Shown here: positions 6,292 to 14,782 of the stretch, piece after piece
Layout of the letters: the number at the start of each line of letters is the position of its first letter
Numbering within the stretch: position 1 is the stretch's first letter
Origin: Nitrospirota bacterium
GTDB taxonomy: Bacteria > Nitrospirota > Thermodesulfovibrionia > Thermodesulfovibrionales > UBA1546
DNA: 32,646 nt
Direction of reading: 5' to 3'
NCBI GenBank assembly: GCA_009773185.1
Contig: WPIF01000029.1
Span: forward strand, 1-32,646
Translations under genes and position numbers: made by a program
Notes under the pieces: generated by a model
Told to the model about the DNA's origin: nothing
Database searches by the model: none
The model's input: the letters and a program-made list of their open reading frames with translations, nothing else

Positions 6292-8127
6292 ATGAACGAC
6301 AAAGTAAAGCTGGAAAAAATAGCAAAACTTACCAGATACTTTATTCTTGTTTCAACTACAGAAGCAGGTTCAGGACATCCGACATCTTCCCTTTCAGCAG
6401 CTGACTTGATGACAGGCCTGATGTTCAGCGGGATTTTCAGGTTTAATACTGAACAGCCGGGCCACCCCAATAATGACCGCATTATTTTTTCCAAGGGGCA
6501 TGCCTCGCCGCTGCTTTATGCATTGTGGGCGGCAGGAGGAAAGATTACTGAAGAGGAATTGCTGACTCTGAGAAAATTCGGAAGTCATTTGGAAGGCCAT
6601 GCAACTACAGCCTTTAAATATGCCGAAGTATCCACCGGCTCTCTGGGACAAGGGCTTTCCATAGGCCTTGGGATGGCCTTGAATGCAAAGTATGTTGATA
6701 AACTGCCTTACATAACTTATGTGCTTCTGGGAGACAGCGAGATGTCGGAGGGTTCCCAATGGGAGGCAATGCAGATAGCGGCGCACTATAAGCTTAACAA
6801 TCTTGTTGGAATTGTTGATGTGAACCGTCTGGGACAGAGAGGAGAGACTATGTACGGGCATGATATAAATGCCTATGAAAAACGTATTTCCTCTTTTGGA
6901 TGGGAAACAATCGTGATAGACGGCCACAATATTGACGAGATTATTGGCGCTTATGAAAAAGTATCTCATGTTAATGACAGGCCCGTGATGATTATCGCTA
7001 AGACCATTAAGGGGAAAGGGGTTTCATTTATCGAAGATAAAAATGGCTGGCACGGCAAGGCGCTTAACAGGGAACAGCTTGGGCAGGCGCTTAAAGAAAT
7101 GGGAGAGATAGATAAATCAGTGCGCGGAGATATGGCAAAACCCGAAGACCTGAAACCTGAAACACGCACTCCTCAGGCAACCCAAAAAATTCTCTATCTT
7201 GCTGATACGCCTGTTGCAACCCGAAAGGCTTATGGAAATGCAATTGCAAGAATCTTTCCCAAATATCCGGACATCGTAGCCCTGGATGCAGAGGTAAGCA
7301 ATTCAACGCATGCCGATATATTCAGGGAGAAATATCCCGAGCGTTTTTTTGAGATGTATATCGCAGAACAGAATATGGTCGGCGCTGCCCTTGGGTTATC
7401 ACAGCGCAACAAAATCCCGTTCATTTCGACCTTTGCTGCATTTTTCACGCGTGCCTTTGACCAGATAAGGATGAGCCGGTATTCAGATGCCAACATAAAA
7501 TTCATAGGCTCTCATGCAGGAGTATCAATAGGTGAGGACGGCGCGTCACAGATGGGGCTTGAAGACATAGCCATGTTCAGGACGATACTGGACAGTGTTG
7601 TTTTGTATCCCTCTGATGCAGTGTCAGCGGAAAAGCTGGTTGAAGAGGCAGCCAGGCATAAGGGAATGGTATACGTTCGCACCACAAGGAATGCTACGCC
7701 GATTATCTATAAGACAAACGAGGAATTCCCGATTGGCGGGAGCAAGGTATTAAGACAGAGCGATAAGGACGTTATCACAGTTGTTGGAGCAGGCATAACA
7801 GTTCATGAGGCATTGGGCGCATACGGGGAGCTAAAGAAAGAAGGAATTTTCATCCGCATAATTGATCTTTACAGCATTAAGCCTGCCGATATGACTAATC
7901 TCAGGAAGGCGGCAAATATTACTCAGGCGATAATCACCGTTGAAGACCATTTTGCGGAAGGCGGCATAGGAGAAGCAGTAAGGAGCCTGATGGCTGATGT
8001 TGATGTGCCTGTCCATTCGCTCTCAGTGCAAAAAATGCCCAGAAGCGGAAAGCCGGGAGAGCTTCTTGATTACGAGGAAATATCAAGAAGTGCAATTATT
8101 AAAAAAGTGCGGGAATTAATAAATTAA
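6292..8127 (+). CDS. tkt: Transketolase, full-length single chain
   Basis: 611 aa from the ATG at 6292, preceded by AAAGGTG; an in-frame GTG 12 bases earlier has no ribosome site. It moves two-carbon ketol units between sugar phosphates using thiamine diphosphate, linking the non-oxidative pentose phosphate pathway (or Calvin-type cycles) to glycolysis. Visible are SGHPTSS with the catalytic His (residue 29), the thiamine-binding segment from GDSEMSEG (147) to IVDVNRLGQ, the pyrimidine-binding domain from about 305 with the catalytic Glu in YIAEQNMVG, and a C-terminal domain with EDHFAEGGIGEAV. All three domains are in one chain of the shorter type seen in thermophiles and animals, not the split form. 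The phosphohexomutase that follows may be co-transcribed. Confidence 0.95.
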   Translation: MNDKVKLEKIAKLTRYFILVSTTEAGSGHPTSSLSAADLMTGLMFSGIFRFNTEQPGHPNNDRIIFSKGHASPLLYALWAAGGKITEEELLTLRKFGSHLEGHATTAFKYAEVSTGSLGQGLSIGLGMALNAKYVDKLPYITYVLLGDSEMSEGSQWEAMQIAAHYKLNNLVGIVDVNRLGQRGETMYGHDINAYEKRISSFGWETIVIDGHNIDEIIGAYEKVSHVNDRPVMIIAKTIKGKGVSFIEDKNGWHGKALNREQLGQALKEMGEIDKSVRGDMAKPEDLKPETRTPQATQKILYLADTPVATRKAYGNAIARIFPKYPDIVALDAEVSNSTHADIFREKYPERFFEMYIAEQNMVGAALGLSQRNKIPFISTFAAFFTRAFDQIRMSRYSDANIKFIGSHAGVSIGEDGASQMGLEDIAMFRTILDSVVLYPSDAVSAEKLVEEAARHKGMVYVRTTRNATPIIYKTNEEFPIGGSKVLRQSDKDVITVVGAGITVHEALGAYGELKKEGIFIRIIDLYSIKPADMTNLRKAANITQAIITVEDHFAEGGIGEAVRSLMADVDVPVHSLSVQKMPRSGKPGELLDYEEISRSAIIKKVRELIN

Positions 8128-8166
8128 TTAAATAGGTGGAGCAGAATATAGTATTTTCGTGCGTAA

Positions 8167-8338
8167 TAAGCAGGACTGGCTTTCGCTTGCTGCGAGATTT
8201 TTCGACAGTTCTAAAGCTCTTTACGCTACATCCTCGAAACTCGCCCTTCGGGCTCAGACAGTCGAGGCTGTGGACGCTCCAATTCGCTAAGAACTGTTAC
8301 CGAAAAATCTCTGATGCCGCTCAAGCCAGCCCTGCTTA
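8167..8338. repeat. Long imperfect palindrome between transketolase and phosphohexomutase
   Basis: The end arms 8167-8182 (TAAGCAGGACTGGCTT) and 8323-8338 pair at 15 of 16 positions. Further in, GAGATTTTTCG and ACAGTTCT on the left are matched by their complements on the right with a small bulge. The centre carries a nested stem, CCTCGA/TCGAGG around GCCC-TTC-GGGC. It looks like a MITE or large REP-type element, or a strong mRNA structure. It also fills most of the 230-base gap, where I see no gene. Confidence 0.7.
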
Positions 8339-8358
8339 TACTACCTTTAGGAGGATTA

Positions 8359-10014
8359 ATGGAACGCGAATTTAAAGACGCTGCTTCCTGCTGGAAAGAG
8401 ATAATGTCTGATGTTTCAAAAAACAAAGGACTTTTATCAGTTATAGAAAAGTTTGCAAGGGAGAATATGTCCCCTGCAAAAATTGTATTCGGGACATCAG
8501 GCTGGAGGGGAGAGATTGGCACTGACTTTACATTCAACAACCTTCGTATTGTTACCTCAGCCATAATCGAGATGCTCAGGAGCAATGACAAGCCTGTGAT
8601 GCAGGCAATGGGAGTATCGGGGGTCGAAGAGGTAAAAAGACGCGGCATCATTGTGGGGCATGACAACAGATTTCTCGGCCCTGAATTTGCGGCGGAAGTA
8701 ATAGGGCTGCTTCAGAAAAACGGGATAAGGACATGGTATGCAGGCGAGGCAGTCACGCCGGAGTTTTCAGCCGGCATAGAGATGCTGGATGCTGCATGTT
8801 CGATAAACCTTACGCCTTCACATAATCCTGCAAATTACGCAGGTTTTAAATTCAACCCGGCAGACGGTGGCCCTGCAGGAGCAGAGATAACGGCCAAGAT
8901 TGAAGAGATCGCTAACAGGATGTCGTTGCGACCCGAAGCCGGGATAAAAGAAGGGTTAAAGGTCAAGGGTCAAGGGTCAAAGGTAGTTCTTGAAAAGATA
9001 GATTTAACAGAACTCTACATAAAATATATAAAAGAGCGTAAGACACTGGACATCGAAAGGATAAAGGATTTTATAAACAAGGAGGACTGCATTATCTGTA
9101 TTGACAATGTCCATGGTGCAACAAGAGGGAAAATACAGAGGATTCTTGGCAATAGCGATAAGATCACATATCTGAGAACAGAGGATGATTTCCTCTTTGG
9201 CGGCGTAGCTCCTGAACCTTCTGAAAAAAACATGCAGGGCGTCGAAAAAGCCTTAAAGGAAAGCAGGGCGGGATTTCGTCTCGGTGTTATCATGGACCCT
9301 GACGGTGACCGCATAAGGTTTGCTGATGCAAAGATGCAGATACCCATGAATTACTTTGGCGCTATGGCATTTCATTTTCTGCATGTTCATAAAGGGATTC
9401 AGGGGATAGGGGTAAAATCTGTCGGCACAAGCAACCTCCTGAATGCCATAGCAGGAAAATTAGAAATACCGGTAAAGGAAACCAGGGTAGGATTTAAGAA
9501 TTTCAGGCCGTATCTTTTAAAAACAGCCAAAGAAAGGGCAGTGGTTGCCTTTGAAGAATCAGACGGCATAACAGGATATAACCATACGCTCGAGAAGGAT
9601 GCTATTTTCGGCCTGTTGCTGGCCATAGAAATGGTGGCAGTCACAGGTAAAAATCTGAGCGAATATATCGGGGATATAATGGATGAGTTTGGACTTTATT
9701 ACCCTGACCGCTCGGGGATAGCAGTTGGCCGCTCGCTGGCAGGTGAACCTCTGATAAAAAAGCTGTCAGTTATCAGCTCTCAGTATAAGGCAGGGACTGA
9801 AGTGATTATTGGAGCAAATAAAAGGACTGTAAAAAATGTAATCACTGTTGACGGCACAAAGCTTGTTTTTGACGATGGTTCATGGCTGATGATAAGGCCT
9901 TCCGGCACAGAGCCGAAGGTCAGATTTTATATCGAGGCAAGGACAGAGCAGGGCAAAAAGGCTGTTTTCGAGACAGCGGAGAGGATAACAAAAGAAGCAC
10001 TGGGGATGGTATAA
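8359..10014 (+). CDS. Phosphoglucomutase/phosphomannomutase family enzyme (alpha-D-phosphohexomutase)
   Basis: 551 aa from the ATG at 8359, four bases after AGGAGG; a longer in-frame reading from 8314 would run into the palindrome and lacks a ribosome site. It interconverts the 1- and 6-phosphates of glucose or mannose through a phosphoserine. The four signature loops are all present: TPSHNP with catalytic Ser154, the metal loop DPDGDR (313-318), the sugar-specificity loop EESDG (399-403), and the phosphate-binding RPSGTEPK (513-520). The specificity loop EESDG is nearer to phosphoglucomutase than to the GEMSG of mannose/glucose enzymes. Residues about 200-208 are encoded by a short DNA repeat (separate entry). 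Confidence 0.93.
   Translation: MEREFKDAASCWKEIMSDVSKNKGLLSVIEKFARENMSPAKIVFGTSGWRGEIGTDFTFNNLRIVTSAIIEMLRSNDKPVMQAMGVSGVEEVKRRGIIVGHDNRFLGPEFAAEVIGLLQKNGIRTWYAGEAVTPEFSAGIEMLDAACSINLTPSHNPANYAGFKFNPADGGPAGAEITAKIEEIANRMSLRPEAGIKEGLKVKGQGSKVVLEKIDLTELYIKYIKERKTLDIERIKDFINKEDCIICIDNVHGATRGKIQRILGNSDKITYLRTEDDFLFGGVAPEPSEKNMQGVEKALKESRAGFRLGVIMDPDGDRIRFADAKMQIPMNYFGAMAFHFLHVHKGIQGIGVKSVGTSNLLNAIAGKLEIPVKETRVGFKNFRPYLLKTAKERAVVAFEESDGITGYNHTLEKDAIFGLLLAIEMVAVTGKNLSEYIGDIMDEFGLYYPDRSGIAVGRSLAGEPLIKKLSVISSQYKAGTEVIIGANKRTVKNVITVDGTKLVFDDGSWLMIRPSGTEPKVRFYIEARTEQGKKAVFETAERITKEALGMV
8961..8981 (+). repeat. Heptanucleotide tandem repeat inside the phosphohexomutase gene
   Basis: Three copies of GGTCAAG (the last ends in A) occur head to tail and encode VKGQGSK. 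The unit is not a multiple of three, but three copies are, so the frame survives. Gain or loss of one unit would shift the frame. Confidence 0.85.
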
Positions 10015-10067
10015 TAAATATATCTTTGATTTATAATCTCATATCTTCACCATAGCTGTATCTACAA

Positions 10068-11609
10068 ATGAAAAAAACTTTGATATACAGATTTTCAATG
10101 TCTATCCTAATAGCAGTTATCATTATTGTCTCATCACTTTATCTCCTAAGACCCATAAACGACCCTGATTTCTTCTGGCATCTTAAGACTGGCGAATGGA
10201 TTTGGCAATATAAGAAGCTACCATCAGAAGCCCTTTTTTCATACACACCACCACCATTACTTGCTATAAGAGAATATTTTACATTGACGGAATATTGGCT
10301 TAGTCAGTTAATCTACAATTTTTTTTATCTATCTATTGGAATAGATGGTATAGTGTTTTTGAGATTTATCATTGTAGCTGCAATTGTTTACTTTATGATA
10401 AAACGGCAGCATGGAGATAGCATGCTATATTATGGTCTTCTTATAATATTTATTATCTCTCTTCTGGAAATATATCCTATAGAGAGGCCACAGGCATTTT
10501 CTTTTCTTTACTTTGCAATACTCCTCTTTCTTTTGGAAAAGGTTGAGGATAAGGTTGGGCGCTACACAATCCCTTTATTGATGCTTGTCTGGGCAAATTC
10601 CCATGGCGGCTATCTTATCGGACAAGTAACTATAGTTCTCTATGTACTGCTGGAAGGAATTAAGTTTACACATCCGTCATTAAGACCGATGAAAAAGGCG
10701 GGATATAAAAGGCTGCTGGTTACAGGATTTTCAGGCATTGTTTTTTCTCTCATAAATCCCAATACATATCATGCATTAGAAATGGTAATAACTATGCCTG
10801 CATATCACTCATACGCTAACGTGGAGTACGAATCAACCTTAGAGTTTTTTAGAAGATTCAATGCGCAGAGCATCATTTTATACTGGTTTATTATGATTTT
10901 TACATTCATAGGTATCATTATCAGTTTAAAAAGAGCAGATATAACACAGATTATGCTCCTTGCAGGGACTGGATTTTTTTCTTTTATACAGGTAAGATAT
11001 GTTGCTTTTTTTCTGATTGCTGCTCTTCCTGTAATGAGCAGGTGCTATTCTAAAGAAGATATCAAGAAGTGGGGAAAGGCTTTAGTTATCCTTATAGTAC
11101 TTATTGCTATTTTGTTTTTTATGTTGAATGAAATCCCTAATATAGAGAACATATATACGGGCAGATGGATTGATAAACGTCTGTTCCCTGTAGATGCGGC
11201 AGAATTTATTATTGCTAATGACATAAAAGGGAATATGTATAACCACTTTGATTGGGGGGGATATCTCATATGGCGGCTTAGCCCTGAAAGAAAGGTATTT
11301 GCTGATGGAAGATCTCTTAATGATAATATCTATTGGCAATCATTGGCTATTAATATGGCTGATGCAAAAGAAGATGCAGGGGTACCAAGGTGGAAAGCAT
11401 TACTTAAAAGTTATGATATCCGGTACATTATAACCAGTCCTTTCTGGATTTCTGGGCATGCAATTCCACTCGTTAATGAATTAATGAAGGACAAAGACTG
11501 GATACTGGTGTTTTCGGATTCTAATTCTGTGGTATTCGTCAAAGACTTACCTGAAAACTATCATATAATAAAAAAATGCTCGATTCCAAAAAAAATCTTA
11601 TATCGGTGA
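10068..11609 (+). CDS. Multi-spanning membrane protein, GT-C glycosyltransferase-like
   Basis: 513 aa. About ten hydrophobic helices fill residues 8-355, with a soluble C-terminal part of about 150 aa. Just after the first helix is NDPDFFWHLKTGEWIW, an acidic-plus-His motif in the first outer loop that recalls the catalytic Asp position of GT-C lipid-linked-sugar transferases. The C-terminal FDWGGYLIWRL, KVFADGR and YDIRYIITSPFW recur in this poorly described family. A role in transferring sugars to a lipid or surface polymer is likely from the fold, but donor and acceptor are unknown. No clear ribosome site precedes the ATG. Base use looks AT-richer than its neighbours. Confidence 0.75.
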   Translation: MKKTLIYRFSMSILIAVIIIVSSLYLLRPINDPDFFWHLKTGEWIWQYKKLPSEALFSYTPPPLLAIREYFTLTEYWLSQLIYNFFYLSIGIDGIVFLRFIIVAAIVYFMIKRQHGDSMLYYGLLIIFIISLLEIYPIERPQAFSFLYFAILLFLLEKVEDKVGRYTIPLLMLVWANSHGGYLIGQVTIVLYVLLEGIKFTHPSLRPMKKAGYKRLLVTGFSGIVFSLINPNTYHALEMVITMPAYHSYANVEYESTLEFFRRFNAQSIILYWFIMIFTFIGIIISLKRADITQIMLLAGTGFFSFIQVRYVAFFLIAALPVMSRCYSKEDIKKWGKALVILIVLIAILFFMLNEIPNIENIYTGRWIDKRLFPVDAAEFIIANDIKGNMYNHFDWGGYLIWRLSPERKVFADGRSLNDNIYWQSLAINMADAKEDAGVPRWKALLKSYDIRYIITSPFWISGHAIPLVNELMKDKDWILVFSDSNSVVFVKDLPENYHIIKKCSIPKKILYR

Positions 11610-11919
11610 CTGTATAGCCAATGCGACCATATCCTGCTTGAGTTGTATAGGATGTAATCCAGTGTTCTGTTAAAGGGGAATCAAAAATTTTCAAAGACGC
11701 TACTTTTTTTAAAAATAGTTTTAATAGAAAGTTAGGGATGCTAAGATGCCTTTAAAGGAAATAGAACTTTTATTTCTACCCGAGGTGATGGATATGTTGT
11801 CGCGACAATGTGCGTGTGATTGTGTGCAGACTAACCGTAGGATAGAGTGGATGTCCCGGTGAACATGCATTTATATTCAAATAGTTGCATTTTTACATAG
11901 CATTAACTAAAATCAAATC
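11610..11919. other. 310-base gap with one possible small ORF and a palindrome
   Basis: No strong gene is visible. An ORF at 11746-11862 (plus, 38 aa) would encode MPLKEIELLFLPEVMDMLSR then QCACDCVQ, with a Cys-x-Cys-x-Cys cluster, but its ribosome site is poor. Inside it is the perfect 12-base palindrome TTGTCGCGACAA (11797-11808), which could be an operator for the metal-chaperone gene downstream. Both are tentative. Confidence 0.3.
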
Positions 11920-12126
11920 ATGACTGAAATTAAGATAAAAATAGAAGGCATGAGCTGCATGCACTGTGTCGGAAGGGTGAAACAGGCGCTTGGCGCACTT
12001 GCAGGCGTTTCAGAGGCAAATGTTGAGGTCGGAAGCGCTTCGGTTAAATTCGACGAGACAAAGCTCAGCAGGCAGGATATTGAAACTGCCATTAAAAAAG
12101 CAGGATATAAGACAGCAGCCCCTTAG
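11920..12126 (+). CDS. Heavy-metal-associated (HMA) domain protein, CopZ-like metallochaperone
   Basis: 68 aa, a single ferredoxin-like HMA domain with the metal site GMSCMHC (Cys13, Cys16) and the usual later elements VSEANVEV and AIKKAGY. Such proteins carry Cu(I) or a similar soft metal to P-type ATPases or metal sensors. No copper ATPase or regulator is adjacent, so the partner lies elsewhere. It runs toward argJ, ending 24 bases from its stop. The ribosome site is not evident. Confidence 0.9.
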   Translation: MTEIKIKIEGMSCMHCVGRVKQALGALAGVSEANVEVGSASVKFDETKLSRQDIETAIKKAGYKTAAP

Positions 12127-12150
12127 ATTTTGGTTAGGGTAACAGAAAGA

Positions 12151-13353
12151 CTATGTCCTGTAGTCTGCATTAACCCTGACATATTCCTCTGACAGGTCGC
12201 ATGTCAGGACCTTTGCAGAGGCCTTGCCGCTGTTAAGGTTTATGAGAATTTTAATTTCCTTATTGTTTTTAAGATATTTGCTTGCCTCAATATCTTTTCC
12301 TGTTCCTGTGCCTCTTTCAGTTACCCTGATACTGCCAAGCTGAATAGCGGCCTTATTTTCAAAAAAATCTATTCCTGAATATCCGAGTGCAGCCATAATA
12401 CGCCCCCAGTTTGCATCATTCCCGTAGATGGCTGTTTTTACCAGGCTTGAATTTGCAACTGCAAAAGCAGCCTTTTCTGCTGCTTTCTCGCTGGCTGCGC
12501 CTTTAACCTCTATCTCGATTAATTTTGTAGCTCCCTCCCCATCCTTAACAACCAGCATTGCTAACTCGCAGGTAATCTCATCCAGGGCCTTCTTGAAGGT
12601 TTTATACGAGGCTGAACTTTCTTTCAGTTCATGGTTGCCAAGCATTCCATTTGCCATTATCAATGTCGTATCGTTTGTGGACATGTCCCCGTCTATTGTT
12701 ATCCTGTTGAATGATTTTTTAACGGAATCCCTGATGGCCCTGTTAAGAGTCGCTTTATTAACTGCTATATCTGTGATTATAAAGCAGAGCATTGTTGCCA
12801 TATTCGGGCATATCATGCCTGCTCCTTTGCATATCCCGGCTATTATGCCTGTTTTATTTTTAATCTTTACTTTTTTCTTTACAATCTTTGGAAATGTATC
12901 CGTGGTCATTATCGCAGCCGCAACCTTATCAAGGTTTGATTTGCCTAAATTTGCCGGGAGATTGGCAACCACGGGCCTTATCCTTTCCATAGGCATTGGC
13001 GTTCCGATAACTCCTGTTGAGCAGACATAAACAAGGGAAGGCTTAATTTCCAGATTTCTGGCAACAAGCAAGGCTGTCTCACCGGCGTCTTCCATCCCTT
13101 TTTTGCCTGTGCACGCATTAGCATTTCCGCTGTTAATGATGATTGCCTGTCCTTTGCCGGAGCTGATTTTTTCAATGTCAAGCCTTACCGGCGCAGCCTT
13201 TACCCTGTTTGAGGTAAAAGCGCCTGCCATATTTGCCTCGACTGCGGAATATATCAGGGCAATGTCTTTTCTCCCTGGTTTTTTAATTGCAGCCTCTGCA
13301 ACGGAAAAAAGAAAGCCTTTCGGGATGCCTGCATTGGATTTGTTTTTCATCAT
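12151..13353 (-). CDS. argJ: Bifunctional ornithine acetyltransferase / N-acetylglutamate synthase
   Basis: 400 aa, the normal length. ArgJ moves the acetyl group from N-acetylornithine to glutamate in the cyclic arginine pathway. The family also includes bifunctional forms using acetyl-CoA, and sequence alone does not separate the two. GQAIIINSGNANACTG, the oxyanion segment CSTGVIGTPM (111-120), and the self-cleavage site GAGMICPNMATML with nucleophile Thr187 are all present; the precursor splits between Ala186 and Thr187. The C terminus EYVRVNADYRT matches the family end. Two ATG codons are adjacent at the start, no ribosome site is visible, and a promoter lies only about 10 bases upstream, so the message may be nearly leaderless. 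Confidence 0.95.
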   Translation of the reverse strand: MMKNKSNAGIPKGFLFSVAEAAIKKPGRKDIALIYSAVEANMAGAFTSNRVKAAPVRLDIEKISSGKGQAIIINSGNANACTGKKGMEDAGETALLVARNLEIKPSLVYVCSTGVIGTPMPMERIRPVVANLPANLGKSNLDKVAAAIMTTDTFPKIVKKKVKIKNKTGIIAGICKGAGMICPNMATMLCFIITDIAVNKATLNRAIRDSVKKSFNRITIDGDMSTNDTTLIMANGMLGNHELKESSASYKTFKKALDEITCELAMLVVKDGEGATKLIEIEVKGAASEKAAEKAAFAVANSSLVKTAIYGNDANWGRIMAALGYSGIDFFENKAAIQLGSIRVTERGTGTGKDIEASKYLKNNKEIKILINLNSGKASAKVLTCDLSEEYVRVNADYRT

Positions 13354-13362
13354 AGGATGTAT

Positions 13363-13413
13363 TTTATACTTTTATTCTATTGATTTTGCAAGACATTTAT
13401 TTAAAAATAATAT
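13363..13413. promoter_or_regulatory. Divergent promoter region of argJ and the YihY-cNMP gene
   Basis: The self-complementary hexamer TTGCAA (13386-13391) can act as -35 for both directions. Toward argJ it is 17 bases from TATAAA (minus, 13368-13363). Toward the YihY gene it is 16 bases from TAATAT (13408-13413) or 19 from TATAAA (13411-13416). The argJ arrangement fits best. Confidence 0.45.
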
Positions 13414-13430
13414 AAAATTTTGAGGATAAG

Positions 13431-14630
13431 ATGAGGTTTAACATTAAAGATAGGCTTAGCCAGGCTTTTACTGTGCTCTGGCAGTCCATAAAATCATTTG
13501 CAAAGAACAATAATTCATCTGTTGCGGCATCTCTTGCCTATTATTCTCTTTTTGCATTAGTCCCTTTGCTTCTTTTGCTGTTTTTTACCCTGAGCTTTTT
13601 TATAACCTCGTCAAGGGCGGTTATGAACAGGCTTACCCTGCTCATATCCCAGTTTATCCCCTACTACAGCGATACGATACTGAAAGAGGTTTATGCGCTG
13701 GCAAGGCATAAGGGCATATGGGGACTGCTAAGCATGTTAGCGCTTTTATGGGCGTCTATGCCGCTGATGGGAACTTTACGGACTGCTTTTTTTGATATCT
13801 TCAAGGTAGAAGAAAGGCCGTCTTTTTTGAAAACCAAACTTTTGGATATGAGCATAATACTTCTGACATTATCCCTGCTTGTTGGCGTCAGTTTTTCCAA
13901 TGTTACATTTAAAAAATTCCTTATCCTTCAGGGCAGTGCCGTTCTTTATGACATTACATCATATTGCCTTACTGCTGTAATAATGTTCCTGTTCTATCTT
14001 GTTTTTGCGCCTGCAAGGGTTTCGTTGTTTTATATACTTGCGGGCTCTGTTGTTACGACTTTCTTGTGGAGCATAATCAGGCCTGTATTCGGCCTTTTCC
14101 TTTCCTACAATCCGCAGTACGGCCTTACCTTTGGCTCATTAAAAGCTCTTTTTATAATTATTATATGGATTTATTACTCTTTCATTGTGCTCCTTTTCGG
14201 CGCAGAGGTGATTGCCAACCTGAGGAGGAAGGATGTCCTTATACTTCGGGGGCTGTTTTATGAAGTGCGCACTGACAGGGCTTCGAGAAAACTCAAGAGC
14301 AGATTCGGGAAAAATTACAATGCCGGAGAATTTATATTCAAAGAAGAAGAAAAGGGCAATGATATGTTTTATATTATGTCAGGCAGCGTAAGGCTTGCAA
14401 AAAAAGGGCAGGTGCTGGGAATTATGCAAAAGGGCGAATACTTCGGGGAGATGGCATTATTAATCGGGACCCCGAGGACCACAAGCGCGCAGGCAGAAGA
14501 GGACAACACGGTTGTCATTGACATAACACCGGAGAATTTTGAGACGCTCCTGAGAGAAGAACCGAGAGTGGCTGTATTGTTTTTAAAAGAATTTGCCCAC
14601 AGACTGAAAAAGGCAGATGAATCCTTGTAG
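13431..14630 (+). CDS. YihY/BrkB membrane protein fused to a cyclic-nucleotide-binding domain
   Basis: 399 aa. Residues 10-285 are a YihY/BrkB (formerly 'RNase BN') membrane domain with six predicted helices; SVAASLAYYSLFALVPLLLL and FGSLKALFIIIIWIYYSFIV are family signatures. Residues about 290-395 form a CRP/cAMP-type beta-roll: YNAGEFIFKEEEKGNDMFYI, MSGSVRL, and the phosphate-binding cassette GEYFGEMALLIGTPRTTSA, with the Glu and Arg that hold cyclic nucleotides in place. Most YihY proteins lack this domain. Transport function in the family is not settled; gating or regulation by a cyclic nucleotide is an inference from the fusion. The start has GAGGA upstream. Confidence 0.9.
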   Translation: MRFNIKDRLSQAFTVLWQSIKSFAKNNNSSVAASLAYYSLFALVPLLLLLFFTLSFFITSSRAVMNRLTLLISQFIPYYSDTILKEVYALARHKGIWGLLSMLALLWASMPLMGTLRTAFFDIFKVEERPSFLKTKLLDMSIILLTLSLLVGVSFSNVTFKKFLILQGSAVLYDITSYCLTAVIMFLFYLVFAPARVSLFYILAGSVVTTFLWSIIRPVFGLFLSYNPQYGLTFGSLKALFIIIIWIYYSFIVLLFGAEVIANLRRKDVLILRGLFYEVRTDRASRKLKSRFGKNYNAGEFIFKEEEKGNDMFYIMSGSVRLAKKGQVLGIMQKGEYFGEMALLIGTPRTTSAQAEEDNTVVIDITPENFETLLREEPRVAVLFLKEFAHRLKKADESL

Positions 14631-14660
14631 TAATTTCAAGCGATTGTTTCCTGAAAAAAC

Positions 14661-14689
14661 TTGACATTACTTGCTTCTTCTGGTATTTC
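14661..14689 (+). promoter_or_regulatory. Predicted promoter ahead of the envelope gene cluster
   Basis: A perfect TTGACA (14661-14666), 17 bases, then TATTTC (14684-14689, four of six consensus bases). It lies about 95 bases before the first gene of the 14783-32646 cluster, in a gap without coding sequence. Confidence 0.45.
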
Positions 14690-14782
14690 TTTAACTATAA
14701 GAAAATGTCTGTAACCCTTGGATTTTTTATGAAAAAGGGATAGATTAAATTTTGTCATCATGACAGATTGGAGATATTTTAA

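Noticed and set aside
8136-8375. Plus-strand ORF of 79 aa before the phosphohexomutase
   Set aside because: It lies almost wholly in the long palindrome and overlaps the better-supported start at 8359.
12428-13030. Plus-strand ORF of 200 aa opposite argJ
   Set aside because: It is antisense to a complete, conserved argJ; the hydrophobic composition is a frame artefact.
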